Part shown: positions 10,762-21,776 of the stretch, one piece after another
Position numbering within the stretch: the stretch's first letter is position 1
Layout: every line of letters begins with the position of its first letter
Assembly: GCA_022494885.1 (NCBI GenBank)
Contig: JAGVSM010002731.1
Location: forward strand, 124,001 to 188,000
Length of the DNA stretch: 64,000 nt
Origin: Micrasema longulum
Lineage: Eukaryota > Arthropoda > Insecta > Trichoptera > Brachycentridae
Direction of reading: 5' to 3'
Translations under genes and position numbers: made by a program
The notes under the pieces: model-generated
Told to the model about the DNA's origin: nothing
Databases searched by the model: none
The model's input: only the letters and a program-made list of their open reading frames with translations

Positions 10762-12480
10762 AGGTAGCAACACGTTTGTGAAAAATGATGTTCGTTGAAA
10801 ATATAGCATATTTTGTAGCAATTTCCATTTCATTTTTTGCATTTAAAAAAAAACTATTACAAGGTGTTAGAATTCTATTCATCCATGCGCTTAGTAGCTG
10901 CAAGGCTTTTGGAAATCTCAGCATTTGTTACATGCAAATTAAATTTACTTGAACTTAAACTACAACTGAGAATAGGATCTAGATTTTCAATTGCCTCTGT
11001 AGTTGATTTTCGAAAAATCTCCTATGAAATTATTCAAAATAAATAAACTCTGACATTTGGACGATCAACAATGATGTTCGTCAAACTTAATGCCAAGTAC
11101 GTCTATTAAGAATCAACGTCAAAAACGTAGTTTTTCGTTATTTGCATACAATAATTACTTTGTCAAACGTCAGCAATGTTTTGACCAGTGTGCACTCTCT
11201 ACGCACTATTTTAATGTTTAAAGAAATAACTCACAGACCGAAATATTAGGTTTGAAAGCAGAAACCAAATTTACAAGAGATAACTCAGATCTCGATAACT
11301 TTTTCTTCGCCTTAATGCTCAGCACTGTAATCTCCAAGGATATATTAGTTAAAAAGTATATATAGGTAAAGAGTTAAGGTGATTAGCATAACAAAATTAA
11401 ACAATTTAAGCTTTTAGGATGGTTTTTCTAAAAAGCACTAATTATACAACAAATAACAAATACACATAAAACTTTGTGTTCAGTATATATATTTTTAATC
11501 TGCTAATAATTTAATTTCATTCAAAAACGCAAAATAGTTACATAATAAATTAAAATCTATTTTAAGAAACATAATTATTTTGGGTTTTCTAAGAATTGCA
11601 CCGCACCATGTCTATTTTGAAAGTCATTTTTATATTCTTTATCCGTCATATTTTCATATATTTTTATCCTGAAATAATACTTACAAATATTGGTGTATTT
11701 TTATAATATATCAGTGATATTTATTTATTAATCATATATACACGTAGTGCCTTTTACTGTACAAAAATACATGGTGTGTATAAATAAACACTTCAAATAA
11801 TATACAGTAGATAAACGAAAAAAAAATGCATAAAAAGTTTACATGTACATAATATACACAGTGGTTTCATACAATGATCACGCTAACATATTGTGGAAAA
11901 AATAATTCATGAAAGGGCATATAAAAAAAAAAGTTAGAAAAAAAGGAGAGTTGTGTATATTTTAAATCCCATGTTTATCGAACAAATAAAATACCAAATT
12001 TAATTTACAAGTTAAAGAGAAAAAATGTTTTTTTTTTTTTAAGTTAGAAATAACAATCCAAAAAACATTCTTATTGTACGTAAAAAAGTAAACAGAAACA
12101 AAATAAAATTTTAAAAATATATATTGTAAGTACATAACTATAGCCTCACAATGTAAGTTACCGCTCACTATCTTTAAAATAATCAAATATTGTTGATTTT
12201 TATAAACTATAGTATAGACTTTCTGTTCAAAATATCATGCAGTACATGCAGTCGATTCAGAATAGCATTTTATAATGCTCTTACTCTTATGAGTATAACG
12301 TTCGCGAATTGTTGCAACTAAATGGAGCAACTAAAATATATTTCAAATGGCTTTTTTAGTGCTAGGTATATTCGTTTTTTTTATTTCAATGTACAAATTT
12401 TCCTAAATAAGTATACTTATGTATTTACTTAAGCTATTCACCAACATTTATTTATATGATCATGAAACATAATATGAATA
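10762..12480. other. Non-coding, nothing recognised
   Basis: A+T-rich DNA with only short chance frames. No repeat could be matched elsewhere in the window. Confidence 0.45.
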
Positions 12481-13572
12481 GGGGAAGGGTGTACAAAATG
12501 ACATAGATTTTTTTGTGAAATGAAAAAAAATATAATTGGTAACATATTTAGTAAAAAATCTCTTTGGTTCAAAATGCACACTATTTTTTAACATGTAAGC
12601 ACTGTTGTTGTAGGAAAAAATACAAATCTATCAAATAAAAATACAAAAATAAAAACATACTGCAAAAGACCGTTTTGCCCCACCGGAAGTACAAAATGAC
12701 ATACGATATTAACTTGGATGGGATGATTATTCAACACTTTTTAAAAACAGAATAGATAAGTTTTTTTATGAATTTTAAAGAATTAAATTATTAAATGCAC
12801 ACTTTACAAACAAAAATCTTGTTTTTTTTATTTAAACCAGCACATTCTGCATGAGCCCAGTTTCCACATTTCATGCATTTTAACCATGCTTCACCTGGCT
12901 TTGATCTCGTATATAACTCATTACAATAAATGCATGAGCAGTCATCTTCGTCGTCTGTAATAAGCAAGCCTTCAGTGTCTGAATCAATAATCAATATTTT
13001 TACATATACCTTGTTTACACTTTTCCAGGATATGTTTTTTGGAACCTTTAGCTTTAGCCACTGATATATTTGGAGTTGTATTCAAATGTCATGTTTTACG
13101 CACATAATTACGAAGCATTATTATTTTTCTAAAGAAAAAAGTATAAAGTGGGGAAAAATGACATAGTATGTCATTTTACCCTACCGGTACATATGTCGTT
13201 TTGCCCCACTACGTGAGTTTTTAAAAACATTAAAAAATATCACATTGCACTTTGTAAATTTCAACAAAATTATAGTTTTCCATGAAGAATAACAATGACA
13301 CAACATATCCTTTCAGTTTGTGTTGTAGAATAATACAAATAAAATAATGATAATACTTTCGGTGTCCGCGCAACAAAAATATTGTTTTATTTCACAAAGT
13401 AACCCGCAACACGTCCTCCTCGGGCGGTCGCCATAAGCGTCCCAAATATTGGTGAATATTTATGTGTCGTACCAGTGCTCATTCTTGTGCAGGTTCAAAC
13501 ATGACCAAGAGTTTCTGAGAAAAGATTACTTTGTCATTTTACCCGCCTATGTCATTTTGTACACCCTTCCCC
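12481..13572. mobile_element. Pogo/Tigger-like DNA transposon, internally deleted, perfect TIRs
   Basis: The two ends are perfect 26-bp inverted repeats: 12481-12506, starting GGGGAAGGGTGTACAAAATG, and 13547-13572, its exact reverse complement. TA flanks both sides (12479-12480 and 13573-13574), as expected from the TA target duplication of Tc1/mariner/pogo transposases. Shortened TIR-like phrases (AAAATGACATA, TGTCATTTT, GTTTTGCCCC) recur at about 12670-12705, 13150-13210 and 13520-13545, and may be subterminal transposase-binding sites. The interior keeps only a zinc-finger remnant, so this 1,092-bp copy is non-autonomous. Identical TIRs suggest it is relatively recent. Confidence 0.88.
12791..12994 (-). 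pseudogene. Zinc-finger (PHD-like) C-terminus of pogo-like transposase
   Basis: About 67 codons read an acidic stretch (DSDTEG, DDEDD), then a Cys/His finger with spacing C-x-C-x2-C ... C-x2-C-x4-HxxC ... C-x2-C and end at CKVCI. Such a finger ends many insect pogo/jerky-type transposases and host-derived relatives. The frame begins at a TTG rather than an ATG. Just upstream a different frame reads TPNISVAKAKGSKKHIL, so a frameshift or a lost intron separates the two parts. The DDE catalytic core is missing. It is probably not a functional gene. Confidence 0.75.
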
Positions 13573-13784
13573 TACCACAAAATGGTATTTAATTTCAATT
13601 AAGAAAATTGTAACTTTTTTTTTACGCGGGTTGATATTATTTTATTTGTAAAAAATATTCGCCAATTTGTATAAAAGAGGTGGTAAAAAAAAGATACAAA
13701 TATTTTAAAACAGTCATTCTCCGGAAACAACAGTTTCAGAACAAAATTACCTAGGTAGTTCTAAAGAAATACTAGGCAGGATAA

Positions 13785-13955
13785 TAAAATGAATAAAACA
13801 ACTTTGTTTTTAACCACTAATTTTTATTTTTCACCGACCGGTTTCAAAGCAAACAAGCTTCTTTGTCAAGGTTTACCTAACTTGTTGTAGAGTTGTTTTA
13901 TTTATTTTATTATAATAAATAACAACAAAGTAAGTGCTTCAAATGTAAACTTTAT
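13785..13955 (-). repeat. Inverted-repeat element with CTGA-like hairpin module
   Basis: AACAACTTTGTTTTTAACCA and the following CTAATTTTT also occur at 30068-30096. The minus strand has CCTTGACAAAGAAGC, TTGT, then GCTTTGAAACCGGTC at 13838-13870, the same architecture as at 9246 and 33850. CTTCAAATGTAAAC at the right end reappears inverted at about 30012. Confidence 0.45.
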
Positions 13956-15662
13956 ACTAGACAGGATATTAATATTTTTTTCAAATCTGCTGCCAAGTAA
14001 AGCTTTTTCTAAAAATACAACAACAAGCAAACAGCCACCCTGGGTAAATTAGGTTCATGGTGAAACAATTGCGAATATTCTGACTGCTTATTCATTTCAA
14101 TTAACAGTTTTATTTATTTTTGCGATACTGTTTTATCAGCCTTACCAGATTATCAGATTTTTTGTCAACGCTGCCTTAACTGTTATTTCAAAAACTATTG
14201 CAGAAAACTGTTCAACTTGTAAGACAGTATAACAGCTACTCCTTTTAAAAAACCAAAACGTCCATTTCTAATATAAACCTATCATTTTATCATGAATTGC
14301 GATGTCACGTTTTTTTTTTATATTACAATAAAAGTATCCAATTTCAAAGAAACAATAATAAAAAGAACTTTTTTGAACATTTTATTTGACGGAAAAGTAT
14401 TTAATGACATTTGTTCGAAAACAACCTACGCTTTTGAAATATTTCTACGTGAATAGTGAATTCCTGGAAATTATTTACATTTCATAGAATTATTTAACAA
14501 TTTCTATGCAATTTTAATAAGGAATCCTTTCGAAATTGGAGCTTAAAGTTTTTGAAGTGGATTACATAATAAGTTCGGGTTGTTTATTTTGGCCACGCCT
14601 ATTCGGTAGAGTTTTGTGGCCCATTTTGTCTGGAATGAGTGTATGGGCGGAGCCATGGGCGGGCTCGGTATTAAGACACGCCCTCCACCCACGTAAACCG
14701 CCCATCGGATATTTCAAACGCCCAACTCTAAGCTCAGTTAAGTTTAAAGGTATTAAAGTTTATTCTCTCTCTTGAGTTTTATTGCAAACTTTGAATAATA
14801 AAGGGGTAACTTTTCAAATTGTGTAAATGCGATGAAGTTAAAGCTTTTGTAACGTAGATTCGTTCTGAAATTTCTATATTCGGAAAAAAATTACCAATAT
14901 GGCACAAATTTCTATGTTTTTAGTAAAAATAGATTTTTAGTATTAAAAGAAAAAACAAGTTGGTAACTAAATTATATTTAGGATATTTTTAGCTCTAACT
15001 TTGTAAATCATATACGTTAGAGATATATAAATAAAAAAACTTAGTTTACCGACTCAACACAGGTATCTTGGCCTCATAGATTTAGGGATACGTAGTATTT
15101 TTTTTTTATCTATCAGTATGTGAATAAATAAATACGCCCACATAAAATCAGAACAAATCGAGCTTTTTACTTAATTGTTCACACATAAAATTACGTATTT
15201 TTTGGCAAAGATACCAAAATCTCTTTTTTATGTTATTATATCATTGTCAACTGTTTGTTTCTCTAAAAAAAAAAAACAAAGTCAAACATTGGAAAATTGA
15301 AAAAAACGGTACTTCAAGAAACAGTTTTATTACGTTTTTTAAAAACATTTATAAATTTTGATTTAAACTTAATTCTAATCAGCAATAAAAGTTGTAAAAT
15401 AAGCACAAAATGAAAAAATCAGATATTAATATGTAAAAGGTATACAAATAAGTTTTACAATACGCTTACAGTGGAGACAGAAACAACTCTTGCCCTTTAA
15501 CTTGCTCCAACTTTAATAATATAAGCAAACCAACCAATGATGATGCGATGTACCATATATGTATTTTTTAAAAATATTTATCCCTTATTAAGTTAGTGCA
15601 TAAGATCTTAAGAACTAATATAAACTTTTAATAAAATTACAATTTTTTCATCAAAATTTCTC
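13956..15662. other. Non-coding; GC-rich patch at 14545-14730
   Basis: Mostly plain A+T-rich DNA. The patch at 14545-14730 stands out: it has GGCCACGCC, GGGCGGAGCCATGGGCGGGC and ACACGCCCTCCACCC, including GGGCGG-type GC boxes and a near-palindrome (GAGCCATGGGCGGGCTC). It resembles no repeat elsewhere in the window. It could be a regulatory segment or an unknown transposon end. Confidence 0.35.
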
Positions 15663-15932
15663 TTAGTTTCTTCTTCGAAAGTTAATTTTAAATATTTCAA
15701 TTTTTTCTATTTCTTCAGGTAACTCATTGAACAGCTTAAATCCCTTATACAATGAGTTTTGAGTTTTTGTTTTTCTCCTCATTGGTAATCTTATCTTTTT
15801 TTTACCCCTTGTTTCATATGTATGACATTGTTGGTTAAATTTTACTATTATTTTTATTTTATTCATCCCCTTAATTATTTTGTGTCTAAAAATTGCTACA
15901 TCATATTTGATTTGTTGCTTTACTGTGAGCAA
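15663..15932 (-). mobile_element. Non-LTR RT C-terminal fragment
   Basis: About 89 codons without a stop read QIKYDVAIFRHKIIKG, then TYETRGKKKIRLPMRRKTK, then SLYKGFKLFNELPEEIEKIE. This is the common 'YNTRxK..LRLP...G.KLFNxLP' end of non-LTR RTs. The fragment at 6330-6500 is the same family. Upstream palm and fingers are absent. Confidence 0.82.
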
Positions 15933-15934
15933 GC

Positions 15935-16122
15935 CAATTTCTTTAGTTATATATATTTTTTATGTTTCTTATCCTATATTTGTGGTGATATACTCATGTC
16001 TCTGTGTCATATAATTGCTCGTCCCATCTTCAACACAGGACTTTTAGTTCCATGGAGTTGGGACTTACTGTCTCAAATAATGTACAATAAACTTATGTAT
16101 GTAAATAAATAAATAAATAAAT
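15935..16122 (+). mobile_element. Non-LTR 3' end with (AAAT)n tail
   Basis: GTTCCATGGAGTTGGGACTT, GTCTCAAATAATGTAC and a (AAAT)n tail at 16100-16121 match the minus-strand fragment at 2230-2330. The tail runs directly into the R-A repeat, so this element probably inserted into an R-A copy. Confidence 0.65.
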
Positions 16123-16215
16123 GACAAGTCATAAGCCCTGTGAATGCCAAGACTTCTATTTTCCCTTATCTAAAATGTTCTTCACCTCTGTTGTATTATG
16201 TTTAGGTTTTCAGTA
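16121..16215 (+). repeat. R-A repeat, right half
   Basis: GACAAGTCATAAGCCCTGTG, AGACTTCTATTTTCCC and TTCTTCACCTCTGTTGTA match R-A at 25120-25210. The left half, with the conserved palindrome, is missing. Confidence 0.7.
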
Positions 16216-16409
16216 AATAAGTGAGCATCGCCACAAATTAATTTAAAATTGTCTTGTTTTGAATATCAAATCAATAACAAAATAATTATTTCTTGTTGAA
16301 GTCCTTTTGATTGTTCAAAATTTGTACTTACTGATTTAAAGGCGGTTCGTTAAGCAGGCAGAAAGTCATTGTACATATAAAATACTAAAAAAAGTATAAC
16401 ATATTTAAG
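16216..16409. other. Non-coding, nothing recognised
   Basis: Short A+T-rich spacer between repeats. Confidence 0.4.
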
Positions 16410-17430
16410 TAAGTTGTAATTTAATTTGGTCAATCATAAGAATAACAATTGTCGTGTGAGAATCGGTAGCTTTTTGAATGATTGGTTCGGGGTCTCCACT
16501 GGAATTAGGCAAGGCTGCGTCCTTGCACCGTTCTTATTCATCATACTGATGGATTTTATCTTATGCAAATCAATACCACCTGATCGAGGTAGACAAGTGA
16601 ACTCCCCCCTAAAGTTGTGCGATTTGGAGTATGCAGATGATGCAGTCCTTTTTGAAAAGTCTGTTGGTGATTTTCAGGAAATTGTTGACATACTGCAGGA
16701 AAACTCAACTCGTCTGGGTCTTAATATTTATACAAATAGGACTCAGATTATGTGCAACAAATCCTGTCCTGACCCTGATCTCTCTATAATAGTTGACAGA
16801 AGATTGAGAAAGTTGACAGCTTTAAATACTTGAGAGTACACAAAACTGAGGATGGAAGCATGCATAAAGAGCTCGCAACCCGCCTAGGAATTGCTGGAGC
16901 AATTTTTAACATGATTGTTGTCTGGAACTCTAGACCATACTCGGTCAAAACGAAATGCCGATTATTCAAATCTTGTATAATGCCAGTTTTCCCATATGGG
17001 TGCGAATCATAGCACCTTACCAGTGCTCAAAACACCAAACTTCTGGGTTTTGAGAGTAAGTGCTTGAAAATAATATTAGGTATAAGGTGGTTCGATTTTA
17101 TAACTAACATTGAAGTCCGAGAACGGACGCAGCAGGCTCTTATAAAGAGCGTCTTGAGGATGCGGCGATGGTCCTGGCTTGGGGACGTGCTGCGCATGCC
17201 TTAGGAGAACCTAAACGCATGTTGTCTCTTCTTCAAACCTGCGGGATCACGCCGCCCTGGAAGGCCATCAATAACGATCTTTAGACCCTATTCAGCGGAA
17301 TTAAAGGGCGCTGGATTGACATGGGAAGAAGCGAGAGTGCTGCCTGGTGATAGGGTCTCCTGGAGGCAACTGGAGCAGGAGCGGATGTGGACAAAGAAGA
17401 AAAATAACAAAATTCGAAATCGGCACAACA
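16410..17430 (+). mobile_element. RTE-like retrotransposon RT, broken 3' half
   Basis: The frame from 16426 reads the RT palm: VSTGIRQGCVLAPFLFIILM, then LEYADDAVLF with the YADD catalytic box at 16630-16641. A frameshift near 16820 leads to FKYLRVHKTEDGSMHKEL, CRLFKSCIMPVFPYGCES, a stop at about 17010, then LGIRWFDF and RRPGRPSITIF. The order is that of RTE-class polymerases. The minus-strand fragment at 56930-58045 is the same family and covers the same blocks. Several stops and at least one shift make it non-functional. The endonuclease part is absent. Confidence 0.9.
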
Positions 17431-17499
17431 GCATTTAAAAATATTTCGTCATCATCTGCACCATAATTTCACCATTTTTTTAGTACGGATAATTTATTT

Positions 17500-17560
17500 A
17501 CCGGCATTTTTGCAATGAAATACCTTAAAGGCACCTTACTCTAGTGATCCTATTAAATAA
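17500..17560 (+). repeat. Small dispersed repeat D
   Basis: ACCGGCATTTTTGCAATGAA followed by ATACCTTAAAGGCACC resembles segments at 8674, 19844 and 26957 (consensus about GCGCCATTTTTGTAA, ATACCTCAAGGGCA). Its nature is unknown. Confidence 0.35.
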
Positions 17561-17589
17561 ATATAAATTTTAAATTGACTTAAAGTTTA

Positions 17590-17690
17590 TGAAATGCGCG
17601 TTCATCGAATTTAGTACACTGGTTGCGTTTAGGTATAATTACCTTTTTAACTGTCATAGATGTAGCTGATCTAATAAAAAAATTTAAGTC
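17590..17690 (-). mobile_element. L2/CR1-like RT C-terminal scrap
   Basis: GGTTGCGTTTAGGTATAATT and ATAGATGTAGCTGATCTAAT align with 20110-20170, where the minus strand encodes DESATSTARGKVIIPLRKQR. It is another diverged copy of the same stretch, in the same orientation. Confidence 0.55.
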
Positions 17691-17870
17691 TACCTTACCA
17701 GAGATTGAACCTGAAATCTTAAGTATGGTAGGCGAACGCGCCGTCCACTACACTAAGAGGCGACCATATCTCCACTTGATTTCTTTTTACAGGATTTTAA
17801 TCTGAGAGCTGCCATTGGGTCAAAAAAAAAAGTTTAGGGTTCTACTTCTATTTCACAAACTAAATCCGAC
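17690..17870 (-). mobile_element. SINE-1 head with 5' leader
   Basis: On the minus strand, an upstream leader (CAATGGCAGCTCTCAGATTA, AAATCCTGTAAAAAGAAATC) precedes a tRNA-like head: TAGTGTAGTGG as box A, GCGTTCGCCTACCATAC, and AGGTTCAATCTCTGG as box B. The leader also precedes the heads at 39280-39440 and 47590-47830, so it belongs to the repeat. Confidence 0.65.
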
Positions 17871-18029
17871 CGGATACAGAAAAATATAAATATGTGTAAA
17901 CCTTAATTTATAACATTAACTTAACTATCTTGGTGTCATGATAATGACTCATTTTTTAAAATAAATTAATGCATGTCCATCAAATTTACAAGAAAAAAAA
18001 AATATTCACTTAACAATACGATTTTAATT

Positions 18030-18625
18030 AATGTTGAGACGATCAGGGATCATGGTTATGCTTTTGATAACAAACCTAAATTTAACCATTACATTGATTA
18101 TTACATCTCCAAGAGAGCATCCAAAAGCAGTGGGTTTATTTTGTGAATATCTAAGCCATTTAAATCTCCAAAAATTGCAACTTCACTGCATAAATCATTT
18201 CTTCGTAGCTTGGTTGAATTTAATTCTATAATATGATCTCTATTCATATAATACGGATTGAATTGGTTGGACGTTATTTTTTAAACTCGTTAATATTTAG
18301 AAAAGGATTAAAAACTCTTATAATTCACTATAATGATCATGTAGAATACTAACATATTTTCTGTTTAGAGTTCAGAATGGTTTTGGCTGACTATTTTTTT
18401 TTTCACAAAATAATATCTAACTATATAGATGCCCATGATATCCTTGCTCAGATTAATCTCAATGTACCTCATCGTAACTTGCGTACCAATTAGAAAAAAA
18501 GTAAGGAAATTTTAGAACCAACGTGGGTTCTTTTCTCCTCTGCCAAGGATCACCAGAACTGTTAACAAAATCTCACTTAACAGTACTGTCAATGTGTTCC
18601 TATTGCTGTATAAATGTCATTTATT
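18030..18625 (+). mobile_element. Non-LTR RT C-terminal half, many stops
   Basis: Across frames it reads TIRDHGYAFDNKPKFNHYI, then SKSSGFIL, then SLVEFNSII, then YFLNSLIFRKGLKTL, then FFFHKIISNYIDAHDILAQI followed by NLNVPHRNLRT, then PLPRITRTVNKIS. These are consecutive blocks of Jockey/CR1-type RT thumbs and C-termini. At least four stops and two shifts are present. A second, similar fragment follows directly. Confidence 0.8.
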
Positions 18626-19345
18626 TTATCACTCAAATGTCATTTATTTTGTATTTCGCGCAAACAAACGACAATCAGCTTTCCTGGCTCTTTCAATAAT
18701 ACCCCGATCTCTATAACAGATAGTCAAATTCGCAACTTAGGTGTTATTATTGATACGAAGCTAATGTTTAATGTTCATATTGAATTAGTCCTGAAAAAAC
18801 ATATAAAATAGTCGAACTTATTATGCGAGTATCGAAACTATTTAAACATGCAGAGATGTATGAAAAACTTTACAAAACATTTGTTCATCCCCAGCTAGAA
18901 TACTGTACTCCTATTTGGTCACTTTACTATAATGAAAGTATTAATAGACTATAAAGGGTCCAACAAAAAAAAGTTAAGCATGTCGACTACCGGTTAAACA
19001 TTAACTTCTCTTACCATGCTGAAAGTATGCAGTACCATGGAATAAACTCTCTTAAAAATCGAAGAATAATGTTAGACCAGTTATTTTTATTCAAATGAAT
19101 AAATAATAAAATTGATTCTCCTAATCTACTTGAAAGACTTCCATTCCGTGTGCCATCTAGACCGACAAGACGAAATCTTCTGTTTTACACAGAAAACACG
19201 TCAACAAACTTTTTTAAACAATTAACAATACCTAGAATATGCGACCAGTCCAACAATGTATTTACCGAGGCTGATATTTTTTGTGACAATGTATGTAAAT
19301 TTAGGTCAAGAGTTATAGAAATTGTGAGAGAAGCAGATATTTAAC
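18626..19345 (+). mobile_element. Non-LTR RT C-terminal half, second fragment
   Basis: It begins mid-protein with SQIRNLGVIIDTKLMFNVHI, then a stop or shift, then LIMRVSKLFKHAEM, TFVHPQLEYCTPIWSLYY, a TAA after NESINRL, and ends with LPFRVPSRPTRRNLLFYTEN and PRICDQSNNVFTEADIF before a TAA at 19342. The family is related to the preceding fragment, but this copy is better kept. It has at least three disruptions. Confidence 0.83.
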
Positions 19346-19535
19346 TTTATTATTATTTACATATTTTTTTATTTCGTTTCTTTTACATTTATTTTATTGA
19401 ACATAATTTAAATTATTAGATTAAGTGTAAAAAAATCTTTTGGTGTGTGCATGAGTTTCTAACACTAATAGAAAAAGAAATTGGCAATATTTGTGTACAT
19501 ACTGTTTGTTTACCTAATAAAATAAAATATAATCA
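19346..19535 (+). mobile_element. Probable 3' UTR of the preceding fragment
   Basis: A+T-rich DNA after the stop, ending near AATAAAATAAAATATAATC. The boundary is not certain. Confidence 0.35.
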
Positions 19536-19795
19536 CTCCTGACTTGAGATAACACACTCGCTATGAAGTATGTCTGCCTAGATCATGGCGACTATACCTG
19601 TTGTACCTTGTACCATACATTTAAATAGATTCTAAGATTGTTTAGGTCAAGTTAAATGATTGTATTATATATCATTAATACCAATATGTTAGGGCTTGTA
19701 TGAGTCAGTTAATTAGCTTTTAAAAAAATGTGGTTGAGTTAGTTAATATTTGTATATCACCACTGACTAACTTTTGATAAATTTTAGTTATTTAA
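19536..19795. other. Non-coding, nothing recognised
   Basis: No supported feature. Confidence 0.4.
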
Positions 19796-19893
19796 TTACA
19801 ATCCTGACAAAGTGATGGGTACTTCTCGAAACTTAACTTATATAGCGCCATTTTTGTAATATAATACCTCTAGGGCATTGTTTTAGTGATTAT
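19796..19893 (+). repeat. CTGA-hairpin-GAAAC motif followed by repeat D
   Basis: CCTGACAAAGTGATGGGTAC followed by TTCTCGAAAC matches the minus strand at 9246-9276. It is followed at 19844 by the repeat D text AGCGCCATTTTTGTAATATA. It is probably a remnant of one terminal repeat. Confidence 0.4.
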
Positions 19894-20021
19894 ATAGATA
19901 AATATTTTTTATTTAAGCTTTTTAATTTGTAATTTAATTAAAACAATTTATTTTGTTGTCACATGCTACGGATTTATTCAAATGATTTAGAGAACAAGTG
20001 GGTTTTAAGTTTTTTCCGAAA

Positions 20022-20556
20022 CATCACTTCACTTTCACAGCCTCGCACTTCTGCTGGGAGAGTATTTCATGCCATAGGGCCTGCGACGCAAATGCGCAAT
20101 CACTAAATTTAATGCGCTGTTTGCGTAAAGGTATGATAACTTTTCCTCTCGCCGTAGACGTAGCTGATTCATCTGGAATGCAAAGGTTCCTTAGATATTC
20201 TGGAGCAGAGTTGATCAGTGATTTATACATAAGCCAACATAGTTTGTATTCGACCCTCTGTGGAAAACGTAGGCAGTGTAATTCCCAAAGTAGTGGAGTG
20301 ATATAACTACACTTAGAGATTCAGAAAATAAGTCTCGCTGTAGCATTTAATACAGACTGTAGGCGAGTCATTTTGTTCATTGGTAGACCTGCATATATAC
20401 CATTACAATAATCGACTCTAAACATTACAAACGTATTTATCAATTGACGGGCGGCATCAACCGGCAATTTTTTGCGTATGCATTTAATTTGTCTCAGCTG
20501 GTAAAAGCATGAACTTATCGTTTTACTAATTTGAGCGTCAAGAAAAGGTCAGAATT
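20022..20556 (-). mobile_element. L2/CR1-like RT C-terminal fragment
   Basis: From about 20550 the minus strand reads LDAQISKTISSCFYQLRQIK, then KKLPVDAARQLINTFVMFR, VDYCNGIYAGLP, LQSVLNATARLIF, one in-frame TGA, ITPLLWELHCLRFPQRVEYK, LINSAPEYLRNLC, and RGKVIIPLRKQRIKFSDCAF. The series SSCFYQLRQI ... VDYCN ... P.EYL..LC is diagnostic of L2/CR1-group polymerases. Only one internal stop was seen in about 175 codons. Confidence 0.88.
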
Positions 20557-21491
20557 AAGTAAAACTCTCAGTAGTATAACGGTGGATAAAGCTTAAGTAG
20601 GCAAAGATAAGTCGTAAGTGATTAAATACAAATATTTTTACAAACATTTATTGCAATATTTAATATTTTGGTTTTGTGGTGTTATCTTTACTGTGAATAG
20701 GAAGAATTTGAAACCATAATTAAACATAGGTATGCTTTGTAATTGGGTACAGGTATGCGCTTCTCACCACTAGTAAGGAGAGCCAGAGAGATGGTTACTA
20801 GTTTCTGCGTTACTGGCATGGGGAATGTTTCCACGAAACAGCTTCTAACTCCTTTTGGCTAAATGATATGGGGTGACATTCGACTTCAAAGGGTTAATTC
20901 GCCACTTGAAATCTCTCCCGAGTAGGAATGTACTGTGAAATAACGTTTCTACTTTAAAATTTATAACTAAATATGCTATCAGAAAATACTTTAACAAATA
21001 TATCAAAGTAAAACATTTTGTAATCCACTTACACAAGGACGTTTATTATCAAAAAAAACTTTACAACGTAATTCGTTTCTTTGAACGTTTTACCTTTTTT
21101 CCAGTTTATTTTATTAAAATATCTTATATTTACAGCAAATTGAACAAAAACCAATAGGTTTTCAAATTTGTTTTTTTTTGTAATTATAACGGAAAATAAT
21201 TTTCAATGATTAAATGTTTTTAATGGGATCTAAACCCTTTAATTTTTCTAAAGAAGCTTACTCATTTTGAAATCTCTGGAGAAATTTTATTACATAACAT
21301 AAGTAATAAATTTATAACTGTTAAAAATTGCTAATAAAAAACTTTGCTACCGTCTTGTCTTTTTTTAAAAAAAAAAATCGGTTGGAATTAGTAGTTAAGA
21401 TTTTTCAGGCTTTTTTTAAGCTAGAGCGAATAAATTCAGGTTGATAATGTTCTTCTCAAAAACATAATAGTATTAAAGAATATCGAGATAA
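20557..21491. other. Non-coding; GC-richer stretch at 20750-20950
   Basis: No gene is recognised. The stretch 20750-20950 is less A+T-rich and has no stop-free frame of note. It contains TTCGCCACTTGAAAT, which includes an NK2-type CACTTGA core. It could be regulatory or a diverged repeat. Confidence 0.35.
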
Positions 21492-21715
21492 AATTAACAA
21501 TTACCATATTTAATATATAACAACAGAAATGAAGAACATTTAAGAGAAGGTAATATAAAAATCTAGGCATCCACAGGGCTTATGACCTGTCAATGGCTGG
21601 TTTAAGTGGCCACTTTACACACCGTGTAACATTCATCATTCTGCCCATATTTGAACATCTATATTCCTTCAATTCTTTCATCTGTTGATGTTTGTGAAGA
21701 ATTTCACTAACATAT
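21492..21715 (-). repeat. R-A repeat, near-complete unit
   Basis: The minus strand carries CATCAACAGATGAAAGAATT, GGAATATAGATGTTCAAATA, TGTTACACGGTGTGTAAAG, AGCCATTGACAGGTCATAAG, and ends TTCATTTCTGTTGTTATA. It matches 25030-25205 in order and spacing. It has no coding capacity. Confidence 0.82.
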
Positions 21716-21776
21716 ACACATACAAATACATATATACACACACATATATATACATATATATGTACACATATACGAA
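21715..21776. repeat. (CA/TA)n microsatellite
   Basis: An alternating ACAC, ATAT and TACA tract. The frames crossing it are artefacts. Confidence 0.85.

Noticed and set aside
12995..13100. A functional intron joining the two pogo frames
   Set aside because: GGTATATG ... TTGATTCAG could mimic a 37-bp intron, but that is too short to trust. A simple frameshift in a dead copy is likelier.
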